A stretch of 10,025 bases of DNA from Savagea sp. (GCA_030146155.1 JASLCF010000062.1:1-10025); one strand, 5' to 3'; positions 1 through 6,515 are shown, numbered from the stretch's first letter. Notes: a model not told the origin generated them from the letters alone. Numbers and translations are program-made.

Positions 1-129
1 CCAGTTGATTGATTGGAGGCGGCGACTTCTGCGGGAACAGCACGAGCGGAAGCACCCGGACTGAGCAAAGCGAAGGAGAAGGCTGGAGCCGTGCCCGCGA
101 AACGCGTCCGCCGCAATAGAAATCAACGG
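1..129. repeat. GC-rich structured intergenic repeat, Bacillales type
   Basis: This stretch is far richer in G and C than the rest of the window and has no convincing reading frame. Its ends are inverted repeats: GTTGATT at 4-10 matches AATCAAC at 121-127. Internal arms also pair imperfectly: GGCGGCGAC near 18-26 with GTCCGCCGC near 106-114, and GCGGGAACAGCACG near 32-45 with CGTGCCCGC near 90-98. The layout (CCGTTGATTT-like end, CCGCCGC, GCGGGCACGG, mirrored second half) resembles a roughly 110-130 bp element I remember as scattered between genes in many Bacillales genomes; this is recall, not a search. Its function is unknown. It could be a small non-autonomous mobile element or a structured RNA. 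It lies just beyond the terminator of the leftward operon. Confidence 0.65.
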
Positions 130-133
130 CATC

Positions 134-179
134 GAAGAAAAAGAGAGTATAGGAACGAATATTCGTTCCTGTACTCTCT
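134..179 (-). terminator. Rho-independent terminator of the regulator-kinase-SCO operon
   Basis: An almost perfect palindrome spans 142-179, centred between 160 and 161, with arms of about 19 bases. The only internal mismatch is 150/171, which is A-C in the minus-strand RNA and a U-G wobble in the plus-strand RNA. On the minus strand the stem runs into TTTTTCTTC. On the plus strand no T run follows. It therefore serves the leftward operon ending at 211. Confidence 0.8.
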
Positions 180-189
180 CACTTGTGCC

Positions 190-213
190 TGAGGGACTTT
201 TTCAGTGCCCTCA
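190..213 (-). other. Small hairpin over the stop codon of the last operon gene
   Basis: TGAGGG at 190-195 pairs with CCCTCA at 208-213, whose last three bases are the minus-strand TGA stop of the small gene. No T run follows on the minus strand, so it is not a terminator by itself. It lies about 10 bases before the strong terminator and may help protect the RNA 3' end. Confidence is low because the stem is only six to seven pairs. Confidence 0.3.
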
Positions 214-516
214 TTCATTCGAGTTCTTCTCTTTTATATTGTGTTTGGTAATTTTTTTATAAGCTTCTATAAATGAAGTAGGCTGTTCGTCTGTATGAAA
301 GGAGAAAACCCCTTCATCTGTGTGAATGTATAGAAAACCGTTTCCATTAGAAAAAGGTTTGTAAGAGACATCCAAAATTTTAGAAAAAGGAAATTGTCGT
401 TCTGCAGATTGAATAGCGACAAGTGTTAAAGTGAGTTGATGTTGTGTAACGGCATCAGATTTTGACAACTTATCAACTGTGCGACTAACCGTCGTATAGT
501 TTAAAGTATGTTTCAA
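211..516 (-). CDS. Small protein of unknown function, possibly PH-like
   Basis: The predicted product has 101 residues and no signal peptide or membrane segment. I do not recognise it with certainty. The first half is polar. The middle and end (KILDVSYKP, GFLYIHTDEGVFSF, then SFIEAYKKI) look like a small beta-rich fold closed by a helix, which recalls bacterial PH-like domains, but this is only a shape impression. The start is TTG at 514-516, because GAGGTG at 523-528 lies six bases upstream. The open frame could begin at GTG 523-525, but that codon is part of the ribosome binding site. It is the last gene of the operon, about 30 bases after the SCO gene, so it probably shares that gene's regulation. 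Its role is unknown. Confidence 0.7.
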   Translation of the reverse strand: MKHTLNYTTVSRTVDKLSKSDAVTQHQLTLTLVAIQSAERQFPFSKILDVSYKPFSNGNGFLYIHTDEGVFSFHTDEQPTSFIEAYKKITKHNIKEKNSNE

Positions 517-529
517 GATGAACACCTCG

Positions 530-551
530 AATAAAGCAAGTAAGCTTTATT
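530..551. other. AT-rich hairpin between SCO gene and distal gene
   Basis: AATAAAGC at 530-537 and GCTTTATT at 544-551 form an 8-pair stem with a six-base loop. It covers the SCO stop codon and ends just before the GAGGTG ribosome binding site of the next gene. In the transcribed (minus) direction no T run follows, so termination is unlikely. It could tune translation of the distal gene. Confidence 0.3.
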
Positions 552-1131
552 TATTTTTTTTAGCGAACAATTTTGCAGCTGCAAATAATTGGTCAGCATA
601 TGCAGGATCAACATAATTGAATTCATCTATCACTTTACCATTTTGACTGACTAAATAAAAGTTTGTACTATGAATTACTTGATCTGAAGTGTTTGGTTTC
701 AATACAATCGTTCTAAAATTTTTCAAAGCAAAATCTTCAATCGTTTGTTGAGAATAACCAGATAACACATGCCAATTCGAGTCATCATCTGTAAACGTAG
801 AAATATAAGTTTGCAAGTCACTCGGACTATCGATTGCTGGGTCTACAGTAAAAGAAACGAATTCTAAATCAATGCCTTCTTCTTGCGCTCTTTTTTGAAG
901 TTGAGACATTTCGTAAGTCATAGGAGGACATACGGTTGTGCAATTGGTAAAAATAAAATCAGCAACCCAGATTTTGCCTTTTAAATCGGCTGTCCCAAAG
1001 GCGTCTTGATGTTGACTTGTAAAAGAAAAATCTTCTATGAGTGGACCTTTTTCTTCAATTTTTTGATTACAGCCCACAAGGAGTACAGAAAAAATAATGA
1101 GAATGCCTAATGCTTTTATTTTTGTCCCCAT
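547..1131 (-). CDS. SCO1/SenC-family copper-binding lipoprotein
   Basis: This 194-residue protein is a membrane-anchored, thioredoxin-fold member of the SCO1/SenC (PrrC) family, which carries copper to the CuA site of cytochrome c oxidase or acts as a thiol-disulfide reductase outside the membrane. It has a lipoprotein signal with lipobox LVGC (Cys21), the copper motif CTTVC (Cys64 and Cys68, within TNCTTVCPP), and the conserved distal His154 in VIHSTNF. All three metal ligands are present and the length is typical. The ATG at 1129-1131 follows AGGAGGAGGA closely and overlaps the 3' end of the kinase gene by 16 bases, which suggests translational coupling. Family assignment is secure. Whether it serves oxidase assembly or redox sensing cannot be told here; no oxidase genes are in the window. 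Confidence 0.93.
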   Translation of the reverse strand: MGTKIKALGILIIFSVLLVGCNQKIEEKGPLIEDFSFTSQHQDAFGTADLKGKIWVADFIFTNCTTVCPPMTYEMSQLQKRAQEEGIDLEFVSFTVDPAIDSPSDLQTYISTFTDDDSNWHVLSGYSQQTIEDFALKNFRTIVLKPNTSDQVIHSTNFYLVSQNGKVIDEFNYVDPAYADQLFAAAKLFAKKNK

Positions 1132-2537
1132 TCCTCCTCCTCCTGTTCTTCTAATGGAAATGTAATTTTTACAACTGTTCCTTTTTCTTCAGAACTCATC
1201 ATACTAAACTCACCCTCATGCAATCTTACAATTTCTTTTACAATGGATAAACCTAAACCTGTCCCGCCAGTAGTTCTTGTTCTTGCTTTGTCTGTGCGAA
1301 AGAATCTTTCGCCAATGCGAACTAAATCTTCAGGTGAAATGATTTCACCTTGATTAATTATTTGGTACACGATGTATCCTTTTTTATAAGCTAAGCTAAT
1401 TGTCAGTATAGATTGTTCAGAAGCATATTTAATTGCATTATCAATCGTATTATAAAAAACTTGCTGTATACGTTTTTCATCTGCTGAAAAAATAATTTCT
1501 TCATCTATTTCGGTCACTAATTGTATTTTTTTTTGCTGTAATTGAATAGTAAATAATTCGATTGTATCGATGAGTACTTGTGCAATAGCGGTAGGTTGCC
1601 TTTTTAATCGATACATATCTTCTTGCAAGTGATTCAGTTCTACTAAATCATTCATCAGTTTACTTAGACGTTCTGTTTCTTTTTGAATGATTTGGAGATA
1701 GTTTTTAGCTTCTTCAGGTGAACGATAAATATCTGTTTCTAATGCGTGTGCATACCCACCAATATAGGTGAGGGGTGTACGAATTTCATGTACGACATTA
1801 GAAGTAAATTCTTTTTTCCTTTGCTCTTGTTCTTCAAGTGAACGACTCATTAAATTGAATGCCTCAGCTAATTCTCCTACTTCATCTTGTTGTTCAACAT
1901 GAATTCTTCCAGAGAAATCCCCTTTAGAAACATCTTTAGATAATTGTTGAAGTTCTCTAAGAGGTTCAAATAAAGAGACCCAAACTTTATTAATAATAAT
2001 AAAAAGAACAAGAAAGAAAATCGTTCCAACAAATGAAAGGAGTGGGATACTCTGTTGAAAAACATCTTGAATAGCTGCAAGAGGTACATAGATATAGATG
2101 AAACCAAGCAGTTGTTGTTCGCCTAAGATAGGAAAAACAGCTCCTATGATTTCGCGATTGAGTTCTTCAACATATCCATTTTTCATAACATATTGCCCTT
2201 TTTCAAGCCGTTCAATATCTGTTGAATCGATTAAATTTTCTGTGTTGATTTTGTAAGGAAAGAAAGTCGTTAATTGTTCCACATTATCTACTGCAATAAT
2301 TTCATATTCAGAAACAATATTGTACCATTGAATTTTTTCAATAATTTCATCACTTAATTCGCCATAATGATAGTGAGAAGCAGTTCTTTTTCCTTGATAG
2401 ACAATAGATTCTTCAATACTTTTAATGTACAGTTCAGAATATAAAAAATGAAGGAAAAAGAAAGAGAATAAAATAGTGAATGCAATGCTACTGATGAGTA
2501 CAAGTAAGATTTTTTTGCTGAAATTCATTTTTCTCAT
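1116..2537 (-). CDS. Membrane sensor histidine kinase
   Basis: The 473-residue protein is a classical class I sensor kinase. It has TM helix 1 at about residues 9-33, an extracytoplasmic sensor region of about 130 residues, TM helix 2 at about 166-184, a HAMP linker to about 237 (EPLRELQQLSKDVSKGDF, then DEVGELAEAFN), and an H-box with phosphoacceptor His250 in NVVHEIRTPLTYIGG. The N-box is NTIDNAIKYA near 363-372 and the G2 box GGTGLGLSIVKEI near 424. The usual D-x-G-x-G nucleotide box is replaced by INQGEIIS, a variant seen in some active Firmicutes kinases. The ATG at 2535-2537 was chosen because AGAAGG lies nine bases upstream; it begins five bases after the regulator's stop. The C-terminal acidic tail is encoded by the DNA that supplies the SCO ribosome binding site. 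The signal is unknown; the neighbours suggest copper or redox stress. Confidence 0.93.
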   Translation of the reverse strand: MRKMNFSKKILLVLISSIAFTILFSFFFLHFLYSELYIKSIEESIVYQGKRTASHYHYGELSDEIIEKIQWYNIVSEYEIIAVDNVEQLTTFFPYKINTENLIDSTDIERLEKGQYVMKNGYVEELNREIIGAVFPILGEQQLLGFIYIYVPLAAIQDVFQQSIPLLSFVGTIFFLVLFIIINKVWVSLFEPLRELQQLSKDVSKGDFSGRIHVEQQDEVGELAEAFNLMSRSLEEQEQRKKEFTSNVVHEIRTPLTYIGGYAHALETDIYRSPEEAKNYLQIIQKETERLSKLMNDLVELNHLQEDMYRLKRQPTAIAQVLIDTIELFTIQLQQKKIQLVTEIDEEIIFSADEKRIQQVFYNTIDNAIKYASEQSILTISLAYKKGYIVYQIINQGEIISPEDLVRIGERFFRTDKARTRTTGGTGLGLSIVKEIVRLHEGEFSMMSSEEKGTVVKITFPLEEQEEEEWGQK

Positions 2538-2542
2538 ATCTA

Positions 2543-3217
2543 TTAGCCTTCTAACTTGTAGCCGATACCCCAAACTGTCTCAATCATGCTACCTGCACTG
2601 CCCAGTTTGAGACGTAGCGTTTTAATATGAGTATCTACAGTTCGTTCACTACTTTGATGATCTTCACCCCACACTAAGTGGAGCAATTGTTCTCTAGAAT
2701 ACACTCTCCCTTTATTTTTAGCTAAAATATTCAATACGCCAAATTCTTTTAAAGTTAAAGTTAATTCTTCACCATCGACCGTTACAGTATGTGCTTCGTG
2801 ATCAATTACAATAGAACCTACCTTCAATACATTCGTAGAAGGTTTATCATTATAAGAACGTCTCAGCACGGATTCAACACGTGCTAACAGTTCGCCAGGT
2901 AAGAAAGGTTTGACAATATAATCATCCCCTCCTAGCTTTAATCCTTGCACTTTATCCCATTCATCTCCTTTAGCAGATAAGAAAATCAAAGGTACATCAG
3001 AAATCTTTTTCACCTCACCTGCAAAGGTAAAGCCATCCATATAGGGCATCATCACATCTACAATTAATAGTTGAGGAGAAAATTTTTCCATTAAAGAAAG
3101 AGCATGAGTGCCATCTGTTGCCTCAACGACTTCATATCCTTCTTTTTCTAGAAATGTACGAATTAAACTCCGCATTTGTTGTTCGTCATCAATGACCATG
3201 ATCGTATATTTTCTCAA
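2543..3217 (-). CDS. OmpR/PhoB-family response regulator
   Basis: The 224-residue product is a two-component DNA-binding regulator. The receiver domain (about 1-118) has the acidic pair Asp10-Asp11 in VIDDE, phosphoacceptor Asp54 in IVDVMMP, Ser81 in FLSAKGDEWD and Lys103 in VKPF. The winged-helix domain (about 130-224) shows LTLKEFGVLNILAKNKGRVYSREQLL, then ERTVDTHIKTLRLKL and the closing VWGIGYKLEG. The start is TTG at 3215-3217, because GAGGTG at 3224-3229 lies exactly six bases upstream. A longer frame from TTG 3235 would place this ribosome binding site inside the gene. It is the first gene of the operon and partners with the kinase that follows. The TGTGAA repeats upstream are likely its own binding sites. 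Its orthologue among named regulators (PhoP, ResD and others) cannot be settled by eye. Confidence 0.95.
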   Translation of the reverse strand: MRKYTIMVIDDEQQMRSLIRTFLEKEGYEVVEATDGTHALSLMEKFSPQLLIVDVMMPYMDGFTFAGEVKKISDVPLIFLSAKGDEWDKVQGLKLGGDDYIVKPFLPGELLARVESVLRRSYNDKPSTNVLKVGSIVIDHEAHTVTVDGEELTLTLKEFGVLNILAKNKGRVYSREQLLHLVWGEDHQSSERTVDTHIKTLRLKLGSAGSMIETVWGIGYKLEG

Positions 3218-3246
3218 AGTAGACACCTCGTCCAATGTATTTTTTA

Positions 3247-3252
3247 ATAGTA
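3247..3252 (-). promoter_or_regulatory. Possible -10 box of the regulator operon
   Basis: Read leftward, TACTAT lies about 18 bases upstream of the GAGGTG ribosome binding site of the regulator. No good TTGACA-like -35 hexamer sits 17 bases further up; that place is occupied by the TTCACA repeats. This suggests a promoter that depends on an activator, perhaps autoregulated. The call rests on one hexamer and position only. Confidence 0.35.
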
Positions 3253-3261
3253 TGTTTGATT

Positions 3262-3290
3262 TTCACAAAAAGATGTGAAGCAACTGTGAA
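3262..3290. promoter_or_regulatory. TGTGAA repeat operator for an OmpR-type regulator
   Basis: TGTGAA occurs at 3274-3279 and 3285-3290, exactly 11 bp apart, and an inverted copy TTCACA lies at 3262-3267. Read leftward the pair is TTCACA, five bases, TTCACA. Two direct hexamers one helical turn apart are the usual target of a dimer of OmpR/PhoB-family regulators; the PhoP boxes of Bacillus have this form. The site lies between the divergent regulator gene and lipoprotein gene and overlaps the poor -35 regions on both sides. The likely ligand is the response regulator encoded beside it (inference). Confidence 0.55.
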
Positions 3291-3312
3291 ACAAATGAAG
3301 AAATAGATGAAG

Positions 3313-3318
3313 TATAAT
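3313..3318 (+). promoter_or_regulatory. -10 box of the YtkA-like lipoprotein operon
   Basis: TATAAT is a perfect -10 hexamer about 50 bases before the ribosome binding site. The sequence 17 bases upstream (AACAAA at 3290-3295) is a poor -35, and the TGTGAA repeats end right there. A good -10, a poor -35 and direct repeats beside it are typical of promoters activated by OmpR-family regulators. Confidence 0.5.
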
Positions 3319-3378
3319 TAATAGTATCGTACCATGTTTATAGGAAGAGAAACATCATACTGAATTGGAGGCACAACA

Positions 3379-4083
3379 TTGAATAAATTGAAATGGAGTA
3401 TAGTAGTTGTCTTTGTTGCTTTATTTTTAACAGCTTGTTCTAGGGAAGATGAGATTTTAGGAGAAGATTATATTCCTTTGATGGTAGATGTAGAATTAAA
3501 TACCCCAGAACAGGTTGAAGTAGGAGAAGAAGTGAAGATAGATACCTATGTGTCACAAGGTGGGGAAGCGATAGAAGATGCAGAGGAGGTCATCTATGAA
3601 GTGTGGGAAGAATCAAAAAAAGTAGAGAGTCAGATGATTCCTGCAACCAACGATGGAAAAGGACATTATTCAATGAAGGAAACCTTTCCGCATGATGGCA
3701 TTTTTCATGTACAAGTTCATGTAACAGCCCGTAATTTACACGTAATGCCTGTCCAACAAATTCAAGTTGGGGAAGGGGCAGTGTATGAGGAGGAAGTAAA
3801 AAGCGATACATCTGCTTATATCCAAACGAATGATGTAGAGAGTGGGAAAGAAGAAACATTAATCGTACACTTAACTCGTAAAGGGGTTCCTTTAAAAGAG
3901 GCGCCTGTAGAGTTTTTAATTCATGAGGGAGAGCAGCAACCGATTCCAATCGAAGTGAATGAGAAAGATCGCGGTGAATATCAGGCAGTATATACCTTTA
4001 AACAACCAGGTTTTGCGAAGTTAGAAGTACGTGTGAAAGATGAATCGTTGTTTAAAACAATGGAAACAATTAATGTACGATAA
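3379..4083 (+). CDS. Lipoprotein with two YtkA/FixH-like domains
   Basis: This 234-residue protein has a lipoprotein signal peptide with lipobox LTAC (Cys20), so it should be anchored on the outer face of the membrane. Two similar beta-sandwich domains follow, at about 33-130 and 145-233. Each contains a V-x-x-G-x-E-x-x-x-V-x-x-x-x-x-x-G start and a GxY...PGxxxxxV-type end (GHYSMKETFPHDGIFHVQVHV and GEYQAVYTFKQPGFAKLEV regions). These resemble the YtkA-like/FixH family. The first domain is rich in possible metal ligands: His105, His110, His114, His121 and Met123. The start is TTG at 3379-3381, seven bases after GGAGG at 3367-3371. It leads a two-gene rightward operon, divergent from the regulator. 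A role in copper or oxidase-related work outside the membrane fits the SCO neighbour but is inferred. Confidence 0.82.
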   Translation: MNKLKWSIVVVFVALFLTACSREDEILGEDYIPLMVDVELNTPEQVEVGEEVKIDTYVSQGGEAIEDAEEVIYEVWEESKKVESQMIPATNDGKGHYSMKETFPHDGIFHVQVHVTARNLHVMPVQQIQVGEGAVYEEEVKSDTSAYIQTNDVESGKEETLIVHLTRKGVPLKEAPVEFLIHEGEQQPIPIEVNEKDRGEYQAVYTFKQPGFAKLEVRVKDESLFKTMETINVR

Positions 4084-4095
4084 CGGGGGAATTCA

Positions 4096-4530
4096 ATGTA
4101 TTATTCTTTTTTCATTTTCTTGCATATTGTATCGGTAATTTTAGCAATCGGTCCCTTATTTATTATTATTCCTGTTATTCGTACGTTGGAAAAAGAAACT
4201 GCTGTGACTGAAAGAGAATTTAAACTGCCTATTAAAAAAGCAGTTTGGATTGTTATGCACGGTGGCCATTTATTAGTAACAACAGGTGTATTATTAATTC
4301 TGTTCGGTCCTTATCCTTGGCATACCTCTTGGGTTGTCTTAACAGTAGGGGTGATGGTTGCTTTTTCATATTTTTTAGCAACGGGTTATTCGAGACCCCT
4401 CAAGAAATATGATGCGAAACTAATGACTAGAAAAAAATTATATAGCAGATTGAAGAGAACTACATTCCTCTATATTACACTTATGTTTGTGATGCTGGCG
4501 CTCATGGTATTTAAACCGGTTTTTTGGTGA
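4096..4530 (+). CDS. Four-helix membrane protein, DUF2269/CopD-like
   Basis: The 144-residue product has about four membrane helices: residues 3-27, 48-70, 77-96 and 122-141. Histidines are placed inside helices (His10 in FLHIVSV, His55 and His58 in VMHGGHLL), as in small haem- or copper-linked membrane families such as DUF2269 and CopD. I cannot fix the family by eye. A GGGGGA ribosome binding site lies seven bases before the ATG, 12 bases after the lipoprotein stop, so the two genes are co-transcribed. A basic loop lies between helices 3 and 4 (residues 100-121), which places that loop inside the cell. It probably works with the lipoprotein. Confidence 0.75.
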   Translation: MYYSFFIFLHIVSVILAIGPLFIIIPVIRTLEKETAVTEREFKLPIKKAVWIVMHGGHLLVTTGVLLILFGPYPWHTSWVVLTVGVMVAFSYFLATGYSRPLKKYDAKLMTRKKLYSRLKRTTFLYITLMFVMLALMVFKPVFW

Positions 4531-4558
4531 GAGATGTCCTTCTACAATCTGAAATCAA

Positions 4559-4608
4559 AAGAAAAGGCATGATGACAAGGAGTTTCCTTGTACTTCATGC
4601 CTTTTCTT
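4559..4608. terminator. Bidirectional terminator between convergent genes
   Basis: A 14-pair stem (4559-4572 with 4595-4608) has a second inner stem ACAAGG/CCTTGT and a small loop. The rightward transcript ends GCCTTTTCTT and the leftward one GCCTTTTCTTTTGATTTC. It separates the rightward membrane protein gene from the leftward pepF gene and can serve both. Confidence 0.85.
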
Positions 4609-4631
4609 GATGAATCCTTCAATCGTTTATT

Positions 4632-6440
4632 TTATTTGTTCATTTCGTTTGTTAAATCAATTAATTGATCAATTAATTCCCCAATGAAAGAGACTGTTTC
4701 TTTGAGTGGTTGGTCAGTAGTGATATCCACTTTAGCCATTTGAGCTAATTCAGTCGGATTTTTAGTTCCACCAGCTTTTAATACTTCAAGCCAGTCATTC
4801 ACTGCAGGTTCACCTTCATTTAAAATACGTTTTGAAACTACTGTAGAAATAGTTAGACCTGCACTGTACGTGTATGGGTAAAGTCCCATATAGTAATGTG
4901 GTTGACGCATCCATGTGAGTGCAGCATCATCATTGATATCAATTTCTTCGCCCCAGAACTGCTGTAGTGTTTCTTTTTTCAAACGATTTAAGATGTTAGC
5001 ATTAACGCTGCCACCTTCATCAACAATTTCATACACTTTACGTTGATAGTGTGCTTCTAATAAGTGAGTCACAAAGTTGTGGTAGTATGTTCTTGCGACG
5101 ATGGATGAAATTACCCAGCGTTTAAACTGTGGATCATCAGAATTTTTTAGTAAATGATTGGCCATCAGCATTTCATTCATTGTAGAAGGTGCTTCAATGA
5201 AATAAAGAGATGGGCGAGCATTGAAATAATTCTGATGTTGATGAGCTGTATAGAAATGACCAGCATGCCCTAATTCATGTGCAAGTACAAATACGTCCTC
5301 CATGCTTCCTGTCCAAGAAATAAGGATGAATGGGTGAGAGCCGTATGGACTTGAACAGAATGCTCCTGTCGATTTCCCCACATTTTGAGCGAAATCTGTC
5401 CAACGTTCATCATAAGATCGCTGTAACATCTCCGTATAGTCGTCTCCCATAACTGATAAACTATCGAAAATATACTTTTTAGATTCTTCAATTGAAATCT
5501 TTGGCTCATAAGTTGGATCTAGAGGGATTTTAAGGTCTGCAAATCCCATCTTGTCAATGCCATGTACCTCTTTTAACAGTTGCGCATACTTACGCATATG
5601 CGGAGCTAGTTCTTCCATGATGACGTCGATTTGACGATTATACATGTCACGAGTAACATTTTGGTCAAATAACAAAAAGTCAATGACTGAATCAAAGCCT
5701 CTAAGTGTAGCTTCTGTTTTTTCTTGTTGAATATGTGTATCATAGATTTTTGCTGTTGTGTGTTGGTAATCTCTTAATTTAGCTGAGAAAGCTTTAAAGG
5801 CTGCACGACGTTTTTCAGTATCCGCATGTGAGTCCCAAGCCCCTTCAAAAGAAACATAACTGAGTGGTAGTTCTTCACCATTTACAGTAAATGGGTCAAA
5901 TTTCATATCGACTAACTTTGCAGTATTATATAAACCATAAGGTGCATTAAAAGTTGAGCCGAAAGCTTTCAATGTTTTTTCCACTTCAGGATGTAATTGA
6001 TGTGGAATAAATTGAATAATTTCTTCTAAATAAACGCTTAATGAAGGCTCAAGTTGTTGAGCTTCTTTTAAAACAGCTTCATCAAGTGCACTTAACTCAC
6101 TTGAAACAAATGATAATTGAGAAGAAAGTTGTGAAGCAAGAGATGAGAATTTACTTGCTCTTAGTTGAGCTTCATCGTTCGTTTCATCAGTGCTTAAAGA
6201 TAAACTTGTATAGGCACCGATGGGTACAAAGCGTGAAAGTAACTCTTCGTATTCTAAAAGTACATCGACAACTGATTGTGCATCTTTCATCTGCTCTTGT
6301 TTAGAAGAAGCAAATGCTGCCACCTTTTCTTTTAAATCAATAATCGCTTGCTGATAAGTCGACTCACTTTCAAATAAATCAGCTAGATTCCATGTTTCTT
6401 CAACTGCAACCTCAGAACGAGGGGGTAAACTTTTAACCAT
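4632..6440 (-). CDS. pepF: Oligoendopeptidase F, M3-family zinc metallopeptidase
   Basis: The 602-residue cytoplasmic enzyme cuts oligopeptides and belongs to the M3B family (PepF). The zinc site HELGH is at about residues 388-392 within FVLAHELGHAGHFY, and the third ligand is the Glu of FIEAPSTMNE near residue 416. The N-terminal half is helical, as in the family, and the length is normal (about 600). The ATG at 6438-6440 was chosen because AAGGAG lies eight bases upstream; the alternative GTG at 6447-6449 falls inside that ribosome binding site. It is a single gene, convergent with the lipoprotein operon and ending at the shared terminator. Related enzymes help turn over peptides and, in Bacillus, affect sporulation peptide signals; nothing here shows a special role. 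Confidence 0.96.
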   Translation of the reverse strand: MVKSLPPRSEVAVEETWNLADLFESESTYQQAIIDLKEKVAAFASSKQEQMKDAQSVVDVLLEYEELLSRFVPIGAYTSLSLSTDETNDEAQLRASKFSSLASQLSSQLSFVSSELSALDEAVLKEAQQLEPSLSVYLEEIIQFIPHQLHPEVEKTLKAFGSTFNAPYGLYNTAKLVDMKFDPFTVNGEELPLSYVSFEGAWDSHADTEKRRAAFKAFSAKLRDYQHTTAKIYDTHIQQEKTEATLRGFDSVIDFLLFDQNVTRDMYNRQIDVIMEELAPHMRKYAQLLKEVHGIDKMGFADLKIPLDPTYEPKISIEESKKYIFDSLSVMGDDYTEMLQRSYDERWTDFAQNVGKSTGAFCSSPYGSHPFILISWTGSMEDVFVLAHELGHAGHFYTAHQHQNYFNARPSLYFIEAPSTMNEMLMANHLLKNSDDPQFKRWVISSIVARTYYHNFVTHLLEAHYQRKVYEIVDEGGSVNANILNRLKKETLQQFWGEEIDINDDAALTWMRQPHYYMGLYPYTYSAGLTISTVVSKRILNEGEPAVNDWLEVLKAGGTKNPTELAQMAKVDITTDQPLKETVSFIGELIDQLIDLTNEMNK

Positions 6441-6459
6441 TTCAACCACTCCTTATTAT

Positions 6460-6472
6460 TTCGAATTTCGAA
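6460..6472. promoter_or_regulatory. TTCGAA tandem palindrome in pepF leader
   Basis: Two TTCGAA palindromes are separated by one base, 20 bases upstream of the pepF start codon. The block could be a repressor site or form a small 5' hairpin. Nothing else supports either role. Confidence 0.25.
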
Positions 6473-6480
6473 CTACATTC

Positions 6481-6486
6481 AGTATA
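6481..6486 (-). promoter_or_regulatory. Possible -10 box of pepF
   Basis: Read leftward this is TATACT, one mismatch from TATAAT, about 30 bases before the pepF ribosome binding site. The -35 region is only a T-rich run (TTTATT at a 17-base spacing), so the call is weak. Confidence 0.35.
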
Positions 6487-6515
6487 CTTACAATTTTCAA
6501 AAAAATAAAGAAAAA

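Noticed and set aside
530..560. Possible rightward terminator with long T run
   Set aside because: The stem is AT-rich and no rightward gene lies upstream, so the T run at 550-560 most likely reflects the Lys-rich 3' end of the leftward SCO gene.
1877..2107. Leftward frame of 76 codons within the kinase gene
   Set aside because: It is a frame-shifted shadow of the HAMP and second membrane helix region, rich in Phe and Leu only because of AT-rich DNA.
3590..3949. Leftward frame opposite the lipoprotein gene
   Set aside because: The rightward frame has a lipobox, ribosome binding site and domain pattern; this one has none.
5270..5509. Second leftward frame inside pepF
   Set aside because: It overlaps the PepF zinc-site coding region in another frame and resembles no protein family.
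6041..6304. Rightward open frame opposite pepF
   Set aside because: It is antisense to the helical N-terminal half of PepF and has a low-complexity His/Leu composition.
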